Positions 9,633-19,228 of a stretch of 64,000 nucleotides of DNA are shown one piece after another; position 1 is the first letter of the stretch; each line of letters starts with the position of its first letter. The stretch covers positions 25,023-89,022 of the forward strand of contig JAQXIP010000110.1 of NCBI GenBank assembly GCA_029007845.1, in the 5' to 3' direction. The translations under genes and the position numbers were made by a program. Source of the stretch: Clostridiales bacterium. Its GTDB lineage: Bacteria > Bacillota > Clostridia > Lachnospirales > Lachnospiraceae. The notes below the pieces were generated by a model. The model had not been told where the DNA came from. It made no database searches and saw only the letters and a list, made by a program, of their open reading frames with translations.

Positions 9633-10241
9633 ATGAGATGGAAACGATGGATTGTGATGGGCTCTGTGCTTGTTTTGCTGGCAGGCTTCTGTTTTGCATT
9701 CTACTTAGGCTGTTACCAGAAGATGAATGACCGTCTGGAATCAAAGAAAGAACAGGCTGTATTGCCCCAGAAATCGGTGGAGGTAAATCAGACGGGTTCA
9801 ACTGTAAAAAAGGATGCGGTATGTGAATTCCGTTATCTGGATACGGCCACCGGAAAACAGTGGACTGAGTCCGAACCGGTTGATCCGGAATGGATTGGAC
9901 TTACCCGCCAGGAAGTTATCGCTTCTCTTGCACAGGAAATTTCGGATATGAGTCTGGAGGAATACCAGAAGGGACTGGTCTCTTCCCAGTTATCTTCTTT
10001 TTCCGAAAGAAAGCTTGTGGTTGAGAAAACCTACAACAGTAAAGCCCATCCATATGAATTCTATATGATTGTCTATGACAATATGCTTGTAGTATATTAC
10101 AGCGATAAAAAGACGGTATATGACTATACCGGAATTATGGTGGATGATATACCAATGAAGGATCAGATTACCTTAAATCATGGAATGTATATCCGGGATG
10201 AGGAAGAGCTGTATGAATTGCTGCAAAGCTATTCCAGCTAA
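9633..10241 (+). CDS. BofC-like membrane-anchored protein
   Basis: A 202-residue protein with one N-terminal transmembrane segment (about residues 8-27, VMGSVLVLLAGFCFAFYLG) and an extracytoplasmic remainder. The C-terminal third (YEFYMIVYDNMLVVYYSDKK followed by TVYDYTGIMVDDIP) resembles the C-terminal domain of BofC. In Bacillus, BofC inhibits forespore signalling to the SpoIVB protease. The assignment rests on my recognition of this C-terminal pattern and is moderate. A strong ribosome site (AGGAAGGAG) precedes the ATG at 9633. The gene lies between a SpoVB-like exporter and a flavoprotein. Confidence 0.6.
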   Translation: MRWKRWIVMGSVLVLLAGFCFAFYLGCYQKMNDRLESKKEQAVLPQKSVEVNQTGSTVKKDAVCEFRYLDTATGKQWTESEPVDPEWIGLTRQEVIASLAQEISDMSLEEYQKGLVSSQLSSFSERKLVVEKTYNSKAHPYEFYMIVYDNMLVVYYSDKKTVYDYTGIMVDDIPMKDQITLNHGMYIRDEEELYELLQSYSS

Positions 10242-10256
10242 AAGGGAGGTATCAGG

Positions 10257-11489
10257 ATGAAAACCGATATACTGGTTGCCGGAGCCGGAGCATCTGGCCT
10301 GATGGCGGCTATCTGCGCTGCCCGGACAGGAGCGCGCACAGCCATCGTCGAGAAGAAAAAAGAACCGGGAAAAAAGATTCTGGCAACGGGAAATGGAAAA
10401 TGTAATTTTACAAACCAATTCCAAAGTCCATCCTGTTACCGTTCCAGTTCGCCGGAAGAACTGGTTACCAGAATCAGGGAACAGTTACCTTATGAGGACA
10501 CGGTGCAGTTTTTCCGGGAACTTGGAATTATACCTTATATGAAAAACGGATATGTATATCCGTATTCCGGTCAAGCCTCCTCCGTCCTTCAAGTACTGTT
10601 AACGGAGTTAAAAAGGCTAAATGTACCAATCTATACAGAGGAACCGGTAAAAGAGATCCGTTCTGCTAAAAACGAGGGATTCGATGTATTCTGTGCCAGC
10701 CAGAAATGGAATGCGAAAATAGTCATCATCGCCTGTGGCGGAAAGGCTTCGCCAAATCTTGGTTCAGATGGAAGTGGATATGAATTGTTGAAAAGGATGG
10801 GGCACCGAATTGTTCCAGTGGCACCGGCACTTACCGGATTACAGGCACAGGGCATGGATTTTAAGAAGACATCAGGTGTCCGGACGCCTGCCAAGGTGGA
10901 TTTATACATAGATCAGAAGTTTGTCTGCTCCGACAAGGGGGAACTTCAGCTGACGGCTTATGGAATCTCCGGTATCCCGGTGTTCCAGATCTCCCGTTAT
11001 GCTACTCTGGCTCTGAGAAACAGACAGTCTGTAACTGCGGTGATTCAGTATGTACCGGATTTATATGAAAATATGGAGCAATTGATGGAAGAAGTCTGGA
11101 ACCGGAGAAAACCAGAGAAAAGCTGTGGAGAGCTTTTGACGGGATTTCTTAACCAGAAATTAGCCCTTGCCCTTCTTTCCGCAGCGGGAATAAAAGAGAA
11201 ACAGCCGTCCATGGAATTATCGAAAAATCAGCTAAGCCGGCTTATTTCGGTAATCTGGGGGCAGAAGCTTACGATTACCGGAGATACCGGAATGGAACAC
11301 GCACAGGTTAGCACCGGAGGGGTAAGCCTTGATGAAATTAATCCGGATACGATGGAATCCTTAAAGATGCCGGGAATCTATCTGTCAGGAGAAGTGCTAG
11401 ACGTAGACGGGATCTGTGGAGGATATAATCTCCAGTGGGCCTGGACGACCGGATATGTGGCAGGCCAGGGAGCTGCCCGGGCGCTTTAG
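10257..11489 (+). CDS. HI0933/BaiN-family FAD-dependent oxidoreductase
   Basis: A 410-residue flavoprotein. The N-terminal dinucleotide-binding motif is GAGASGLMAAI (residues 8-18). The family motif KKILATGNGKCNFTN follows, and the C-terminal FAD-contact segment is GEVLDVDGICGGYNLQWAW. These are the marks of the HI0933 family (COG2081), whose physiological substrates are mostly unknown. Some members act in bile-acid metabolism in gut Clostridia, but nothing here shows that role. A good GGGAGG ribosome site precedes the ATG. Confidence 0.9.
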   Translation: MKTDILVAGAGASGLMAAICAARTGARTAIVEKKKEPGKKILATGNGKCNFTNQFQSPSCYRSSSPEELVTRIREQLPYEDTVQFFRELGIIPYMKNGYVYPYSGQASSVLQVLLTELKRLNVPIYTEEPVKEIRSAKNEGFDVFCASQKWNAKIVIIACGGKASPNLGSDGSGYELLKRMGHRIVPVAPALTGLQAQGMDFKKTSGVRTPAKVDLYIDQKFVCSDKGELQLTAYGISGIPVFQISRYATLALRNRQSVTAVIQYVPDLYENMEQLMEEVWNRRKPEKSCGELLTGFLNQKLALALLSAAGIKEKQPSMELSKNQLSRLISVIWGQKLTITGDTGMEHAQVSTGGVSLDEINPDTMESLKMPGIYLSGEVLDVDGICGGYNLQWAWTTGYVAGQGAARAL

Positions 11490-11570
11490 TCAAAATGCAA
11501 AACTGTAATGAATGTGTAAAAGAGTTGGATTTCAAATCGTGAGTTAATGCAAATGAAAGAAGGAAGAATT

Positions 11571-12971
11571 ATGAATTCAACGGAACAACCAGAGATGACT
11601 GAGAAGAAAGAATTCCTTAGGACAGAACCTTTGGGCAAGCTTATGTTTCGATTGTCTCTTCCAACGGTAGTGGCTCAGCTCATTAATATGCTGTACAACA
11701 TTATCGACCGAATTTACATCGGGCATATTCCGAACGTAGGTGCGTCTGCCCTTACAGGTGTCGGGGTGTGTATGCCGCTAATTCTGATTGTATCCGCTTT
11801 TGCAGCTCTGGTAGGTTCTGGCGGTGCACCGAGGGCATCGATATATATGGGAAAGAAGGATAAAGAGTCGGCGGAAAAGACACTTGGAAACTGCTTCTTT
11901 TTACAAATTTTGATATCTATTGCACTTACGGTGGTACTTTTAATCTGGAACCGAAGCTTTCTGATGTCATTTGGTGCCAGTGAAAATACCATTGAATACG
12001 CGGCAAGTTATATGAATATTTACGCGTTGGGAACGAGTTTTGTGGAACTAACCTTAGGAATGAATTCCTTTATTACCGCACAGGGATTTGCAAAAACAGG
12101 AATGTGTTCTGTGCTGATTGGTGCTGTTTCAAATATTATTCTCGATCCTTTGTTTATTTTTGGTTTTCATATGGGGGTAAAAGGAGCAGCCCTTGCAACC
12201 ATTATTTCACAGGCACTTTCCTGTATCTGGGTAGTCAGTTTCCTTTGTGGAAGGAAGACCTCCCTAAAAATAAGACGCAAGAATCTGATCCTTGAATCCA
12301 AAATTATACTTCCATGTCTGGCTTTAGGTGTTGCAACATTTATCATGCAGGCCAGTGAGAGTATCATCTCCGTATGCTTTAACAGTTCCCTGCAAAAGTA
12401 TGGTGGAGACCTTGCAGTAGGTGCTATGACCATCCTTACCAGTGTCATGCAGTTTGCCATGCTTCCACTTCAGGGACTTGGACAGGGAGCACAGCCAATC
12501 ATTAGCTACAGTTACGGAGCAAACGATTTGGTGCGTGTGCGTGCGGCATTTAAACTGTTATTGAAAGTGAGCCTGACTTATTCCGTTGTATTGTGGGCAA
12601 TCGTCATGGCTTTTCCGAGCGTATTTGCAGCAGTATTTACTTCCAATGCAGAACTTCTTGCATTTACAAAAGTCGCAATCCGCATTTATATGGCATCCAT
12701 GTTTTTGTTCGGCATTCAGGTTACCTGCCAGATGACATTCAATGCCCTTGGAAAAGCGAAAGAATCCATTATTGTTGCAGTGATGAGAAAGTTCGTATTG
12801 TTGATTCCGTTGATTTATATTATGCCACAGCTGATACAGTCAAATCAGACCATGGCAGTATACTTGGCAGAATCCGTTGCGGATTTATTTGCCGTAACCT
12901 TTACTGCAATTTTATTTTCAATACAATTTAAGAAAATCATTCTAAAATCACGTTTACAAAGAGAAAAGTAA
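11571..12971 (+). CDS. MATE family efflux transporter
   Basis: A 466-residue membrane protein with about 12 transmembrane helices in two homologous halves. The first half carries the MATE pattern PTVVAQLINMLYNIIDRIYIGH. The second has LQGLGQGAQPIISYSYGAN. MATE proteins export drugs or metabolites using Na+ or H+ gradients. The specificity cannot be read from the sequence. The ATG at 11571 follows GAAGGAAG. The in-frame ATGs just upstream lack an equally good site. It is the last intact gene before the decayed module at 13.1 kb. Confidence 0.92.
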   Translation: MNSTEQPEMTEKKEFLRTEPLGKLMFRLSLPTVVAQLINMLYNIIDRIYIGHIPNVGASALTGVGVCMPLILIVSAFAALVGSGGAPRASIYMGKKDKESAEKTLGNCFFLQILISIALTVVLLIWNRSFLMSFGASENTIEYAASYMNIYALGTSFVELTLGMNSFITAQGFAKTGMCSVLIGAVSNIILDPLFIFGFHMGVKGAALATIISQALSCIWVVSFLCGRKTSLKIRRKNLILESKIILPCLALGVATFIMQASESIISVCFNSSLQKYGGDLAVGAMTILTSVMQFAMLPLQGLGQGAQPIISYSYGANDLVRVRAAFKLLLKVSLTYSVVLWAIVMAFPSVFAAVFTSNAELLAFTKVAIRIYMASMFLFGIQVTCQMTFNALGKAKESIIVAVMRKFVLLIPLIYIMPQLIQSNQTMAVYLAESVADLFAVTFTAILFSIQFKKIILKSRLQREK

Positions 12972-13108
12972 AAAATACCTTCTAATTTAAAACCGAAAAA
13001 GATTCAAATTTTCCATATGCAAAGTCGAAGGTATCGTAAGAAAACAATAAAAGTAGATTTATTGGCAAAACTAAAATAATGAGGTGAATGACATGCCATT
13101 AACTAAAA

Positions 13109-14110
13109 TTGAAGCAAAAAAATTTTACAGTATTTGAGAACGTATCGATTCCGTTTTGTGATGGTCTCAATGTACTGGTTGGGGAAAATGGAGTTGGAAA
13201 AACACATATAATGAAAGTTGCCTATGCTGCCTGCCAGGCATCCAAGCACGATATATCATTTTCGCAGAAAACAGTGATGCTATTCAGACCGGATAAATCC
13301 AGTATCGGGCGGCTTGTAAACAGGAATAAGAATGGCAATAATACAGCGAATGTTTCTGTTATATCAGATGCCGCAAAGATTAATATGTTATTTTCAACAC
13401 AGACCAAAAAGTGGGATGCGGAGGTTAAGTATGAAGAAAAATGGGAAAAGCAGATGTCTGATTTGAGCAGTGTATTTATACCTGCAAAAGAGATTTTATC
13501 CAATGCGTGGAATTTGGATGCTGCTGTTAAAATGGGAAATGTGGAATTTGATGATACCTATTTGGATATTATTGCTGCAGCAAAGATTGATATATCAAGT
13601 GGCGTTGACTCTGCAATAAAAAAGAAATATCTGAATATTTTGCAGAAAATCAGTTCGGGAAAGGTTACTTTACAAGATGACCGTTTTTATTTGAAGCCGG
13701 GAACGCAGGCAAAGCTGGAATTCAACTTAGTAGCTGAGGGGCTGCGAAAGATCGCATTGTTATGGCAGTTGATCAAAAACGGAACATTGGAAAAGGGCTC
13801 CGTATTATTCTGGGATGAACCAGAGGCCAATATCAATCCAAAATATATACCGGTTCTGGCGGAACTGCTCATTATGTTGGAAAGAGAAGGAGTTCAGATT
13901 TTTGTTTCAACACATGATTATTTTCTATCCAAATATATTGAAATAAAACGGGGCAGAGACAGCAGAATACAGTATATTTCTTTATATAGGGATGAGGATG
14001 ACAGCATACAGTGCGAAACGGCTGGAGAATTTGAATTGCTGGAACACAACGCAATCATGGATACATTCCGTGAGCTTTATAGAGAAGAAATCGGGGTGGT
14101 ACTGAAGTGA
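13109..14110 (+). CDS. AAA/ABC-type ATPase with displaced start, probably frameshifted
   Basis: A 333-residue ATPase of the SMC/ABC-like AAA_15/AAA_21 type. Walker A is GENGVGKT (about residues 25-32), Walker B SVLFWDEPEANINP (near 232), and the H-loop STHDYFLSK (near 266). The only good ribosome site (GAGGTG, 13081) serves an ATG at 13093. That frame reads MPLTKIEAKKFYSI and then stops. Removing one A from the A7 run at 13116-13122 would give MPLTKIEAKNFTVFEN and continue straight into the ATPase. The open frame given here depends on a TTG with no ribosome site. It is therefore either a recent pseudogene, a homopolymer sequencing error, or expressed through slippage. It overlaps the partner fragment by four bases (GTGA). 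Confidence 0.7.
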   Translation: MKQKNFTVFENVSIPFCDGLNVLVGENGVGKTHIMKVAYAACQASKHDISFSQKTVMLFRPDKSSIGRLVNRNKNGNNTANVSVISDAAKINMLFSTQTKKWDAEVKYEEKWEKQMSDLSSVFIPAKEILSNAWNLDAAVKMGNVEFDDTYLDIIAAAKIDISSGVDSAIKKKYLNILQKISSGKVTLQDDRFYLKPGTQAKLEFNLVAEGLRKIALLWQLIKNGTLEKGSVLFWDEPEANINPKYIPVLAELLIMLEREGVQIFVSTHDYFLSKYIEIKRGRDSRIQYISLYRDEDDSIQCETAGEFELLEHNAIMDTFRELYREEIGVVLK

Positions 14111-14277
14111 AGTTGATTACAGAATCAGAAATGAATTTTGGAAAATTTCAGTATGAAGATATATTTCATATTGAGAATTCCAAAATATATAAAGATCTTG
14201 GTACAGGAGTAAAGACAGTTGAATTTGTATTAAGATATCACGAAAATAGCATTATTTTTCTGGAAGCGAAGTTATGA
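14107..14277 (+). pseudogene. Truncated partner of the ATPase (N-terminal fragment)
   Basis: A GTG start overlaps the ATPase stop codon (GTGA), the usual sign of a coupled two-gene operon. The 56-residue product begins MKLITESEMNFGKFQYEDIF and ends FVLRYHENSIIFLEAKL at TGA. The end of a beta strand with E-x-K (FLEAK) is what the core of a PD-(D/E)XK nuclease looks like. The frame stops right there, so most of the protein is missing. The next 254 bases up to 14531 carry no long open frame and no clear continuation. Nuclease identity is an inference from a very short motif. Confidence 0.45.
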
Positions 14278-14531
14278 TAGATGATACTATTTACCATTAT
14301 TGAAGTGTAGAGACAATTTTAAATATAATTTAGAAATCACACAATAAGGTTATCGGATTTATGTAAATCTACGGATAGAAGGATCATGAGAAAGGGTCTT
14401 ATCAACTCAAACACAAAAAACAGTGGCGATTCTTTTTCATAGGTGGTAGAATAAAGGTCAGATGCCCAAAAGAGTCTGACTGTTACATAAGTCATGGAGA
14501 GATGAAAAGTCTGGCAGAAAGGATCATTTTT

Positions 14532-16193
14532 ATGATAAAAATAACCCAGCTAAAGATTCCGGTAGCGGTCTTTAAAGAGCATGCCCGTTCGTTTCGTTTT
14601 TCGGAAGAGGAAAACCGGGTAGTGAAAGAGACGATCTGTAAGAAGTTCCGGCTTTTGGAAACCGATATCACGGAGTGCTTCATTCTGCGCAAATCCGTTG
14701 ATGCAAGGAAACGGGAAACCGCAAGTTATGTCTATACGGCAGTAATTGCAGTGAAGAATGAAAAGGCACTTTTGAAAAAAGACCGAAAACACCAGATGGA
14801 ACTATATGAGCCGGCCCGGTATTCTTCTCCTGCTATAATGGGAGAACAGACGCTGTCTCACCGTCCGGTTATTGTAGGAACCGGACCGGCAGGCTTGTTC
14901 TGCGGTCTGTTTCTTGCAAGACAAGGATTTCGTCCAATTCTATTTGAACGGGGCTATGAAGTACAGGAACGGCTGAAGGCGGTAGAATCCTACTGGAATG
15001 GGAAGACAGCACTGGATGAACGCTGCAATGTACAGTTTGGAGAAGGCGGTGCAGGGACATTTTCTGATGGAAAACTGAATACGGCCATTAAAGATCCATC
15101 CGGACGAATTCGTAAGGTATTAGAAACCTTTGTAGAATATGGTGCGCCGGAGGAGATTCTGTATGAGAAAAATCCCCATATTGGTACGGATTATCTGACG
15201 GGTGTGGTAAAGGCAATGCGTCAGGATCTGATCTGCCATGGAGGAGAAGTTCATTTTAACTCCAAGGTAACGGATCTGGATATAAAGGACAACCAGATCC
15301 GGGGGGTAGAGATCAATCATGAGACCTGGTATCCTTGTGAGGTGGCAGTTTTTGCCATCGGACACAGTGCAAGGGATACCTTTTCCATGCTTTTACAGCA
15401 TGGGATTCCGATGCAGCAAAAGGCCTTTGCAGTTGGAGTCCGTATCCAGCATCCGCAGGAGATGATTGACCAGCGGCAGTGGGGTGAGGCAGCCCCGTTT
15501 CTTCCGGCTGCAAATTATAAACTAACTTATCAGTGTAAGGCAGGAGGGGACAAGCCGGACACAAAACATCCAAGAGGGGTTTATTCCTTTTGTATGTGCC
15601 CAGGTGGATATGTGGTGAATGCCTCCTCTGAGAAAGAACGTCTGGTTGTTAACGGAATGAGTAACTATCTAAGGGATTCCGGGAATGCCAACTCTGCTTT
15701 GATCGTTACGGTTACCCCGGAAGATTTTGGAAGCGGGGATGTGCTGGCGGGCATGCATTTTCAGCAGCATCTGGAAGAAAAGGCTTATCAGTGCGCTGGA
15801 GGGGCCATACCGGTTCAGCTGTGGGGAGATTTTTTAGAAGACCGCTGTTCCACAGAGCTTGGAAGCGTCACGCCTGCTATGAAAGGAAAATGGGAATTTG
15901 CCAATGTAAGAGCCATCCTTCCGGATACGGTCAATGCTTCGTTAATGGAAGCAATGCCTTATTTTGACCAGATCATCCCTGGATTTGCAAGAGCGGACGC
16001 ACTGATATCCGGTGTGGAGTCCCGGACTTCTTCACCTGTCCGCATCCTGCGGGATGAGAAGATGGAGTCTGCCATCCGGGGCATCTATCCATGCGGGGAA
16101 GGTGCCGGATATGCCGGTGGAATTACATCTGCCGCAGTAGACGGGATAAAAATATATGAGCAGATTATAAAAACTTGGAAAGGGTCACTATGA
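14532..16193 (+). CDS. FAD-dependent dehydrogenase, COG2509 type
   Basis: A 553-residue flavoprotein. An N-terminal domain of about 90 residues (IKITQLKIPV, then FRLLETDITECFILRKSVDARK) is typical of this uncharacterised family. It is followed by the FAD-binding motif PVIVGTGPAGLFCGLFLA near residue 117 and the motif CNVQFGEGGAGTFSDGKL. The C-terminus has GEGAGYAGGITSAAVDG. The reaction is unknown. The ATG at 14532 is preferred, with AGAAAGG about 10 bases upstream. The ATG at 14502 sits too close to its purine run. Its stop overlaps proB by ATGA. Confidence 0.87.
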   Translation: MIKITQLKIPVAVFKEHARSFRFSEEENRVVKETICKKFRLLETDITECFILRKSVDARKRETASYVYTAVIAVKNEKALLKKDRKHQMELYEPARYSSPAIMGEQTLSHRPVIVGTGPAGLFCGLFLARQGFRPILFERGYEVQERLKAVESYWNGKTALDERCNVQFGEGGAGTFSDGKLNTAIKDPSGRIRKVLETFVEYGAPEEILYEKNPHIGTDYLTGVVKAMRQDLICHGGEVHFNSKVTDLDIKDNQIRGVEINHETWYPCEVAVFAIGHSARDTFSMLLQHGIPMQQKAFAVGVRIQHPQEMIDQRQWGEAAPFLPAANYKLTYQCKAGGDKPDTKHPRGVYSFCMCPGGYVVNASSEKERLVVNGMSNYLRDSGNANSALIVTVTPEDFGSGDVLAGMHFQQHLEEKAYQCAGGAIPVQLWGDFLEDRCSTELGSVTPAMKGKWEFANVRAILPDTVNASLMEAMPYFDQIIPGFARADALISGVESRTSSPVRILRDEKMESAIRGIYPCGEGAGYAGGITSAAVDGIKIYEQIIKTWKGSL

Positions 16194-17041
16194 ATCAGAA
16201 GAGAGAACAACTAAAAAAGAAAAAACGGATTGTCATCAAAATTGGCTCCTCCACCATTACCCATGAAGAGACAGGCAGTCTGGATTTTATGAAACTGGAA
16301 AAGCTGGTGCGGATTGTAACCGATCTTAGAAATCAGGGAAAAGAAGTGGTTTTAGTATCCTCCGGTGCCATTGCAGTAGGAAGAAAAACGGTGGGATTAA
16401 AAGAACGGCCTGAAGAGATTTCCCTCCGGCAGGCTTGTGCAGCCGTTGGACAGGCAAGACTTATGATGGTCTATCAGAAACTGTTTGCAGAATATAACCA
16501 GGTACCGGCACAGATTCTCATGACCAAGTATACTATGATTAACGATATCAGCCGGAAAAATGCGCAGAATACGTTCCGGGAGCTTCTGGGGCTTGGCGTG
16601 ATTCCGATTGTAAATGAAAATGATACCGTAACAACCGACGAGGTGGAATTCGGGGATAATGATACACTTTCTGCGATTGTGGCTGCCCTGATTGGTGCGG
16701 ATATGCTTCTGTTAATGTCGGATATTGACGGTCTATATACCGATGACCCAAACAAGAATCCCAATGCCCGTTTTATTGAGTATGTCGAAGAGATTACGGA
16801 TGACCTGGATCAGATGGCAAAAGGCTCCAACAGTTCGGTGGGAACCGGTGGAATGTCTACTAAGTTGTCAGCAGCACGAATTGCCGTTGATGCCGGTGCG
16901 GACATGGTTATTTCCAATGGGGGAGACCTTATGAATATTGTCCGGGTTCTGGAAGGGCAGTCTGTTGGTACTTTATTTTGTGCACATAAAATCAAGGATT
17001 TCAAATTACTCGATTACCTGAAAACACCACAGTATTCTTAA
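16190..17041 (+). CDS. proB: Glutamate 5-kinase, short form
   Basis: An amino-acid kinase of 283 residues that phosphorylates glutamate, the first step of proline synthesis. It has KIGSSTIT at the N-terminus, VLVSSGAIAVGRK, the substrate segment NENDTVTTDEVEFGDND, and GTGGMSTKLSAARIA. The protein ends shortly after the kinase domain. The C-terminal PUA domain of the E. coli-type enzyme (about 367 residues) is absent, as in some other Firmicutes. The start overlaps the preceding stop (ATGA) and has GGAAAGGG upstream. proA lies two genes downstream, so the pathway genes share one operon. Confidence 0.94.
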   Translation: MNQKREQLKKKKRIVIKIGSSTITHEETGSLDFMKLEKLVRIVTDLRNQGKEVVLVSSGAIAVGRKTVGLKERPEEISLRQACAAVGQARLMMVYQKLFAEYNQVPAQILMTKYTMINDISRKNAQNTFRELLGLGVIPIVNENDTVTTDEVEFGDNDTLSAIVAALIGADMLLLMSDIDGLYTDDPNKNPNARFIEYVEEITDDLDQMAKGSNSSVGTGGMSTKLSAARIAVDAGADMVISNGGDLMNIVRVLEGQSVGTLFCAHKIKDFKLLDYLKTPQYS

Positions 17042-17121
17042 AACTTGCCGTGCGGTTTTGCGAATATATGGGGAGAGGTTCTGTATAGTAACGATTCAGG
17101 TTTCGCAAAAGGAGGATATAC

Positions 17122-17325
17122 ATGGATAATGAAAAAATAGATCGGATTAATACCCTTTACCACAAATCCCAGTCAGTAGGTCTTACTCCGGAGGAAAAAG
17201 AAGAGCAGGAACGGCTTCGGAAAGAGTATATTGCTGCGATCCGGAATAACATGAGAAGTACATTGAATAACATATCAATTGTTGAGGAGGATGGATCGAT
17301 TACCGATCTGTCAAAGAAAAAATGA
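17122..17325 (+). CDS. UPF0291/DUF896 protein (YnzC-like)
   Basis: A 67-residue protein with the family pattern IDRINTLYHKSQSVGLTPEEKEE and LRKEYIAAIRNNMRSTLNNI. It is predicted to be a helical hairpin. DUF896 proteins are small and widespread in Firmicutes, and some are reported under LexA control in Bacillus. No SOS box was found here. A strong AAAAGGAGG site precedes the ATG. The stop overlaps the start of fthC by four bases (ATGA). Confidence 0.9.
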   Translation: MDNEKIDRINTLYHKSQSVGLTPEEKEEQERLRKEYIAAIRNNMRSTLNNISIVEEDGSITDLSKKK

Positions 17326-17912
17326 CGATTCCAACCAAAAAAGAAATAAGAAGTGAGATGCTTAGCCGCCGCAACGCGTTGAGCAGTCAGGAGATTGAGA
17401 CAAAAAGTGAACACATCCGGCTTAGATTATCCGGCGAAACGGTCTATCAGAATTGCGGGATTCTGTTGACCTATGTGTCCTACCAGAGTGAAGTGGATAC
17501 ATTAACAACGATAGCAAACGCATGGGAAGACAAAAAGAAGGTATTTGTTCCGAAAACAGGGAACGATGGACAAATGGAATTCTATGAAATCAAATCCTAT
17601 GAGGATCTGCTGCCGGGGTATCGTGGAATTCTGGAACCAAAAGGGGATACCAGCCGTTTTGTGCCAGAAGAAGAAAGAACAGAAAAAGTATTGGTTCTTG
17701 TGCCGGGCTGTGCCTTTGATCCCCAGGGAAACCGGATTGGATATGGCGGTGGATATTATGACCGTTATCTTCCACGGATCAGGAACGGAATCCGAATCGC
17801 TCTTTGTTATGATTTCCAGTTAATAAAAAAAATTATGCCAGATCCGTATGACCAGAAAGTAGATGCGCTTATTACAGAAAAACGGGTTCTGTTAAGAAAG
17901 GAGTATGTATGA
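17322..17912 (+). CDS. fthC: 5-formyltetrahydrofolate cyclo-ligase
   Basis: A 196-residue protein of the MTHFS family, which converts 5-formyl-THF to 5,10-methenyl-THF with ATP. Visible features are an N-terminal basic [15 protein letters not shown] segment and the C-terminal nucleotide-binding motif [24 protein letters not shown]. The gene is coupled by ATGA overlaps to both neighbours, the UPF0291 gene and proA. There is no obvious metabolic link to proline. Confidence 0.93.
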   Translation: MTIPTKKEIRSEMLSRRNALSSQEIETKSEHIRLRLSGETVYQNCGILLTYVSYQSEVDTLTTIANAWEDKKKVFVPKTGNDGQMEFYEIKSYEDLLPGYRGILEPKGDTSRFVPEEERTEKVLVLVPGCAFDPQGNRIGYGGGYYDRYLPRIRNGIRIALCYDFQLIKKIMPDPYDQKVDALITEKRVLLRKEYV

Positions 17913-19159
17913 ACGAATATTTGGAAGAATTAGGAAAAAATGCAAAAAAAGCAGCAAGACTGCTTAATAATCTTTCCCAGGAAGAAAAAAATGAGGGACT
18001 GTTATCGGTGGCTGACCAGTTAATCAGCCAGACGCCTTATCTTTTGGAGGAAAACCAGATTGATGTACAAAAGGCAATCGAAAACGGGGTAAAAGATTCT
18101 CTGGTAGACCGTCTCCGGCTGACACCGGAACGGATCGGTGCGATGGCAGAAGGACTTCGCCAGATTGCTGCACTTGAGGATCCGATTGGCGAGATTCTTT
18201 CGATGAAAACCCGTCCAAACGGGCTTCAGATCGGTCAGATGCGTGTGCCTCTTGGTGTAATCGGAATCATTTATGAATCCCGTCCAAATGTAACTGCAGA
18301 TGCGTTCGGTCTTTGCTTTAAGACCGGAAATGCCGTAATTCTTCGAGGTGGAAGTGATGCCATTCATTCAAACATCGCTGTAAAAAATGTAATCCAGGAC
18401 GGACTAGAGGATGCCGCCCTTCCAAAAACCGCCATTGCACTTCTTGAAGATACTTCACGGGAAACGGCTGCCGAGATGATGAAATGTGATGAATATATTG
18501 ATGTGCTGATTCCAAGAGGAGGAGCCGGACTAATCCGTTCGGTTATGGAGAACAGCACGATTCCGGTCATTGAGACCGGAACCGGTAACTGCCACATCTA
18601 TGTGGATGAATCAGCGGATCTTGATATGGCAGTTCGGATCATTGAAAATGCAAAAACACAGCGCATGGGTGTATGCAATGCCTGCGAATCTCTTGTAATC
18701 CACCGCAGTGTGGCTGACAAGATTATTCCTATGATTGCCGATACCCTTGGCAAAAAAAAGGTTGAGATCCGTGCAGATGAAGATTCACGGGTCATTGCAC
18801 CACAATTAACTCCGGCTTCAAAGGAGGATTGGGGAACTGAATACCTTGATGCCATCATTTCCATGAAAGTAGTCGATTCCATCGAAGAAGCGATTGAACA
18901 CATTAACCAGTATAATACCGGTCATTCAGAGGCGATTATTACGAGTAATTACAAGAATGCACTCCGGTTCCAGCGGGAGATCGACGCAGCTGCTGTGTAT
19001 GTGAATGCCTCAACCCGGTTTACGGATGGTTTTGAATTCGGATTTGGTGCGGAGATTGGAATCAGTACCCAGAAGCTTCACGCCAGAGGACCAATGGGAC
19101 TTTTGGCGCTGACCACCACAAAATATGTCATTTTCGGAGACGGACAGATTCGGGAATAA
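17909..19159 (+). CDS. proA: Gamma-glutamyl phosphate reductase
   Basis: A 416-residue NADPH-dependent aldehyde-dehydrogenase-fold enzyme catalysing the second step of proline synthesis. Family segments include [35 protein letters not shown], and the catalytic cysteine in [10 protein letters not shown]. The C-terminus contains [18 protein letters not shown]. The length is normal. An AAGAAAGGAG ribosome site precedes the ATG, which overlaps the fthC stop. The operon ends at the terminator just downstream. Confidence 0.96.
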   Translation: MNEYLEELGKNAKKAARLLNNLSQEEKNEGLLSVADQLISQTPYLLEENQIDVQKAIENGVKDSLVDRLRLTPERIGAMAEGLRQIAALEDPIGEILSMKTRPNGLQIGQMRVPLGVIGIIYESRPNVTADAFGLCFKTGNAVILRGGSDAIHSNIAVKNVIQDGLEDAALPKTAIALLEDTSRETAAEMMKCDEYIDVLIPRGGAGLIRSVMENSTIPVIETGTGNCHIYVDESADLDMAVRIIENAKTQRMGVCNACESLVIHRSVADKIIPMIADTLGKKKVEIRADEDSRVIAPQLTPASKEDWGTEYLDAIISMKVVDSIEEAIEHINQYNTGHSEAIITSNYKNALRFQREIDAAAVYVNASTRFTDGFEFGFGAEIGISTQKLHARGPMGLLALTTTKYVIFGDGQIRE

Positions 19160-19180
19160 GCACAAACCGGTATATATTTT

Positions 19181-19228
19181 AAAACCTGCCATACATTTTA
19201 TCTATAAAGTGAATTGGCAGGTTTTTTT
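19181..19228 (+). terminator. Rho-independent terminator after proA
   Basis: ACCTGCCA (19184-19191) pairs with TGGCAGGT (19215-19222) and is followed by a run of T. The T run directly abuts the ATG proposed for the next gene. Confidence 0.85.

Noticed and set aside
12975..13034. ATACCTTC/GAAGGTAT inverted repeat after the MATE gene
   Set aside because: Only 8 bp with a 44-base loop and no T run. Not a convincing terminator.
14457..14480. GTCAGA/TCTGAC stem upstream of the COG2509 gene
   Set aside because: Six pairs with a 12-base loop and no T run. No regulatory meaning could be supported.
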